Assembly: GCA_023386515.1 (NCBI GenBank)
Contig: JAEWJQ010000256.1
Coordinates: forward strand, 1 to 7,026
Direction of reading: 5' to 3'
Source of the DNA: Pseudomonadota bacterium
GTDB lineage: Bacteria > Pseudomonadota > Alphaproteobacteria > Sphingomonadales > Sphingomonadaceae
DNA length: 7,026 nucleotides
Below the pieces are notes generated by a model. That model searched no databases and was not told the DNA's origin. It worked only from the letters and a program-made list of their open reading frames with translations. Positions 5,887-7,026 of this stretch are shown piece after piece (position 1 is the first letter of the stretch; every line of letters begins with the position of its first letter). The position numbers were made by a program, and so were the translations under genes.

Positions 5887-6500
5887 ACGGGCACGATCCA
5901 AGGGCGCGATTGCGCGACCTCGCGCTGGAGCGGGGGGCGAGTCTTGCCGCCCTGTCGGCGATGATCGGGCGCAATCCCGCGTATCTTCAGCAATTCGTCA
6001 CACGAGGGTCCCCCCGCGCGCTGCTGCCCGACGATCGACGGCGGCTGGCCGATTTTTTCGGGGTCGACGAGGTGGAACTGGGTGCGGAGAGGAGCCGCCC
6101 GGCCTTCGTCCTGCCGCGGCTCGACGTAACGGCATCGGCGGGTCCCGGCGCGTTGGTCGATGGCGAGATCATGCTCGGTGCGGAGGCGCTCGACCCGGCG
6201 CTGGCGACGCGCCTGCGGCTCAAGGCAGGGCAGGCGGCGATCGTGCGGGTGCGCGGCGAATCAATGGAGCCGACGCTGGTCGACGGCGACCTGATCGTGG
6301 TCGATCAGGCGCAGCGCCGGCCCGATGCGCAGGCCGCGCTGTTCGTATTGCGCTACGACGATGCGGTGATGGTCAAGCGCGTGCGCTGGACGCGGGACGG
6401 GCTGGCGGTGACCAGCGATAATCCCGCTGCCGCTCCGGTTCCCGCCGGCACGCCGGCGGTGATCGGCAAGGTGGTGTGGCTGATGCGCGCCCCGCGCTAG
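5883..6500 (+). CDS. S24/LexA-like repressor with N-terminal HTH
   Basis: 205 aa. Residues 6-65 are helical and HTH-like (RLRDLALERGASLAALSAMI, GRNPAYLQQFV, then RRRLADFFGVDEVELG). Residues 78-203 form a peptidase S24 domain with GESMEPTL carrying Ser127 and VMVKRVRW carrying Lys165, the Ser-Lys dyad of LexA, UmuD and phage CI. An Ala86-Gly87 pair in the linker (TASAGPGALVDG) is a candidate autocleavage site; its 40-residue distance to Ser127 is close to that in lambda CI. GTG is the only start before an upstream in-frame stop at 5853; a weak GGA lies 6 nt before it. It is not LexA itself: the N-terminus lacks the LexA winged helix sequence and the architecture is phage-repressor-like. Likely role: DNA-binding repressor, perhaps inactivated after DNA damage, acting on the adjoining dyad. 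Confidence 0.88.
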   Translation: MNGHDPRARLRDLALERGASLAALSAMIGRNPAYLQQFVTRGSPRALLPDDRRRLADFFGVDEVELGAERSRPAFVLPRLDVTASAGPGALVDGEIMLGAEALDPALATRLRLKAGQAAIVRVRGESMEPTLVDGDLIVVDQAQRRPDAQAALFVLRYDDAVMVKRVRWTRDGLAVTSDNPAAAPVPAGTPAVIGKVVWLMRAPR

Positions 6501-6501
6501 T

Positions 6502-6672
6502 TCAGCCGCGGCGGTCGCGCAGCCAAACGGCGATGGCGCCGGCGCTGCCGATCGCCAGTCCGGCAAGGAAGCCGATCGTCACTTGACCTTCGAACAGGCC
6601 GATCACCGCGCCGAGGATCGAGCAGGCTGCAACGAGAACACCGCCGGCGGCGGAAGCGGGGGGATTGGCCAT
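6502..6672 (-). CDS. Small membrane protein, 56 aa
   Basis: The protein has a short N-terminus (MANPPASAAGG), two hydrophobic segments (about 12-27 and 31-49, glycine-rich) separated by FEGQ, and a basic tail WLRDRRG. This is a two-helix hairpin inner-membrane protein with the charged end probably cytoplasmic. I recall similar unnamed short proteins beginning MANPPAS in sphingomonads, but know no function. The ATG at 6672 is preferred. Upstream in-frame extension to 6840 would run over the promoter and start of the divergent gene and gives a low-complexity polar sequence. The SD is weak (GGCAGGG region). Its stop codon is separated from the S24 stop by one base. Confidence 0.7.
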   Translation of the reverse strand: MANPPASAAGGVLVAACSILGAVIGLFEGQVTIGFLAGLAIGSAGAIAVWLRDRRG

Positions 6673-6687
6673 GGTAGGGCCCTGCCA

Positions 6688-6735
6688 CGTCCCGACCTGG
6701 GACGCCAGTGCCCCGGTTCGGGACGATCGGGACGA
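6688..6735. repeat. Cluster of GGGACG motifs with a tandem 9-bp repeat
   Basis: CGTCCC (6688-6693) and GGGACG (6699-6704) form a 6-bp inverted repeat around GACCT. TCGGGACGA then occurs twice in tandem (6718-6726 and 6727-6735). The same hexamer is therefore present four times in 48 bp, in the promoter region of the 56-aa gene. The spacing of 21 bp between the second and third copies is near two helical turns. This could be an operator for an unknown regulator; chance repetition in GC-rich DNA is the alternative. Confidence 0.5.
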
Positions 6736-6806
6736 GAACGAAAAGTGCCGTTTACCTTCGTCCACCGCAGTTTGCGGCTGCGCGACACCATCTGGCACGG
6801 TGCATG

Positions 6807-6812
6807 TATAAT
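6807..6812 (+). promoter_or_regulatory. Perfect -10 element (TATAAT) close to the start of the last gene
   Basis: TATAAT ends 8 bp before ATGATG. Transcription would normally begin 6-8 bp downstream, at or next to the A of the first ATG, predicting a leaderless or nearly leaderless mRNA. No good -35 is visible at 16-18 bp spacing (around GACACC). Confidence 0.55.
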
Positions 6813-6820
6813 AGAAGACG

Positions 6821-7026
6821 ATGATGCCATTCCGCGACACCGCCGCTCCCTTGTATCTCGCCGACGCCGATCAGGTCGTCGAAGCGACCGACCTGATCGC
6901 CGCCTTCGGCGAACATGCCGTGCTGGAAGCGGCGGTCCGTGCCGGAGCGATGCGCGACATCGGCAATCACGTCCGCTTCTGCCGCTGGCGGCAGACGGAG
7001 CGGTTGATCGCGGTGATGGTCAGCGA
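6821..7026 (+). CDS. Hypothetical protein, N-terminal 68 residues (3' end outside window)
   Basis: The frame stays open to the window edge. The visible part is MMPFRDTAAPLYLADADQVV, then EATDLIAAFGEHAVLEAAVR and AGAMRDIGNHVRFCRWRQTE before RLIAVMVS. It is amphipathic and helical with no signal peptide or membrane span. The NxVxFCRWRQxERLI stretch resembles unnamed short sphingomonad proteins I have seen; I do not know a function. The start is ambiguous between two adjacent ATGs (6821 and 6824); no strong SD precedes them, which fits the close -10 element. It is transcribed divergently from the 56-aa membrane protein gene. Confidence 0.7.
   Translation, partial: MMPFRDTAAPLYLADADQVVEATDLIAAFGEHAVLEAAVRAGAMRDIGNHVRFCRWRQTERLIAVMVS

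Noticed and set aside
5883..6500. S24 protein as LexA itself
   Set aside because: It lacks the conserved LexA winged-helix N-terminus and has a phage-repressor-like HTH; the S24 domain alone does not make it LexA.
6673..6820. EcfG (general stress response) promoter in the last divergent gap
   Set aside because: No GGAAC with a GTT at 16-17 bp spacing is present on either strand; the GGGACG repeats are not that motif.
6502..6840. Longer 112-aa version of the 56-aa membrane protein
   Set aside because: The extension crosses the divergent gene's start and TATAAT and adds a polar, motif-free segment; the internal ATG at 6672 gives a compact two-helix membrane protein.
1..7026. CRISPR arrays, tRNA or rRNA genes, insertion sequences
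   Set aside because: No regularly spaced repeats of CRISPR size, no recognisable RNA gene, and no transposase-like protein or terminal repeats were seen.

Overview
The window is high-GC DNA with strong third-position GC bias. Its protein set is a FucP/GluP-type sugar transporter, glutaryl-CoA dehydrogenase, a TonB-dependent receptor, an S24 regulator and several short conserved-looking proteins of sphingomonad style. This points to an alphaproteobacterium, most likely Sphingomonadales. The assignment comes from remembered protein style, not from a search.

Layout. (a) 2-526 (+): C-terminal half of an MFS sugar transporter, cut by the window edge, converging on (b). (b) 2855-551 (-): a two-gene glutarate/lysine catabolic operon, gcdH followed 10 bp later by a class III (CaiB/BaiF) CoA-transferase. 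The likely logic is that the transferase activates glutarate to glutaryl-CoA and GcdH oxidatively decarboxylates it to crotonyl-CoA. (c) 5126-2976 (-): a ZnuD-like TonB-dependent outer-membrane receptor. It keeps the Asp-His of the ZnuD plug but has no His-rich loop. An AT-rich Zur-like imperfect palindrome overlaps a TATAAT upstream of it. (d) 5788-5229 (-): two small, translationally coupled genes of unknown function, the first with an HTH-like appearance. (e) 5883-6500 (+): an S24/LexA-like repressor with a Ser-Lys dyad and an Ala-Gly cleavage candidate, divergent from (d). (f) 6672-6502 (-): a 56-aa membrane protein whose stop lies one base from the stop of (e). (g) 6821-7026 (+): start of an unrecognised gene with a TATAAT only 8 bp before its ATG.

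The most interesting part is the 94-bp divergent intergenic region between (d) and (e). It holds a perfect 7-bp inverted repeat, a third half-site 21 bp away, and a GTTC-N7-GTTC direct repeat matching the known alphaproteobacterial LexA (SOS) box. Together with a possibly self-cleaving repressor facing a small HTH-like gene, this resembles a phage-type CI/Cro switch, perhaps domesticated and wired to DNA damage. That interpretation is inference; the DNA motifs are directly visible.
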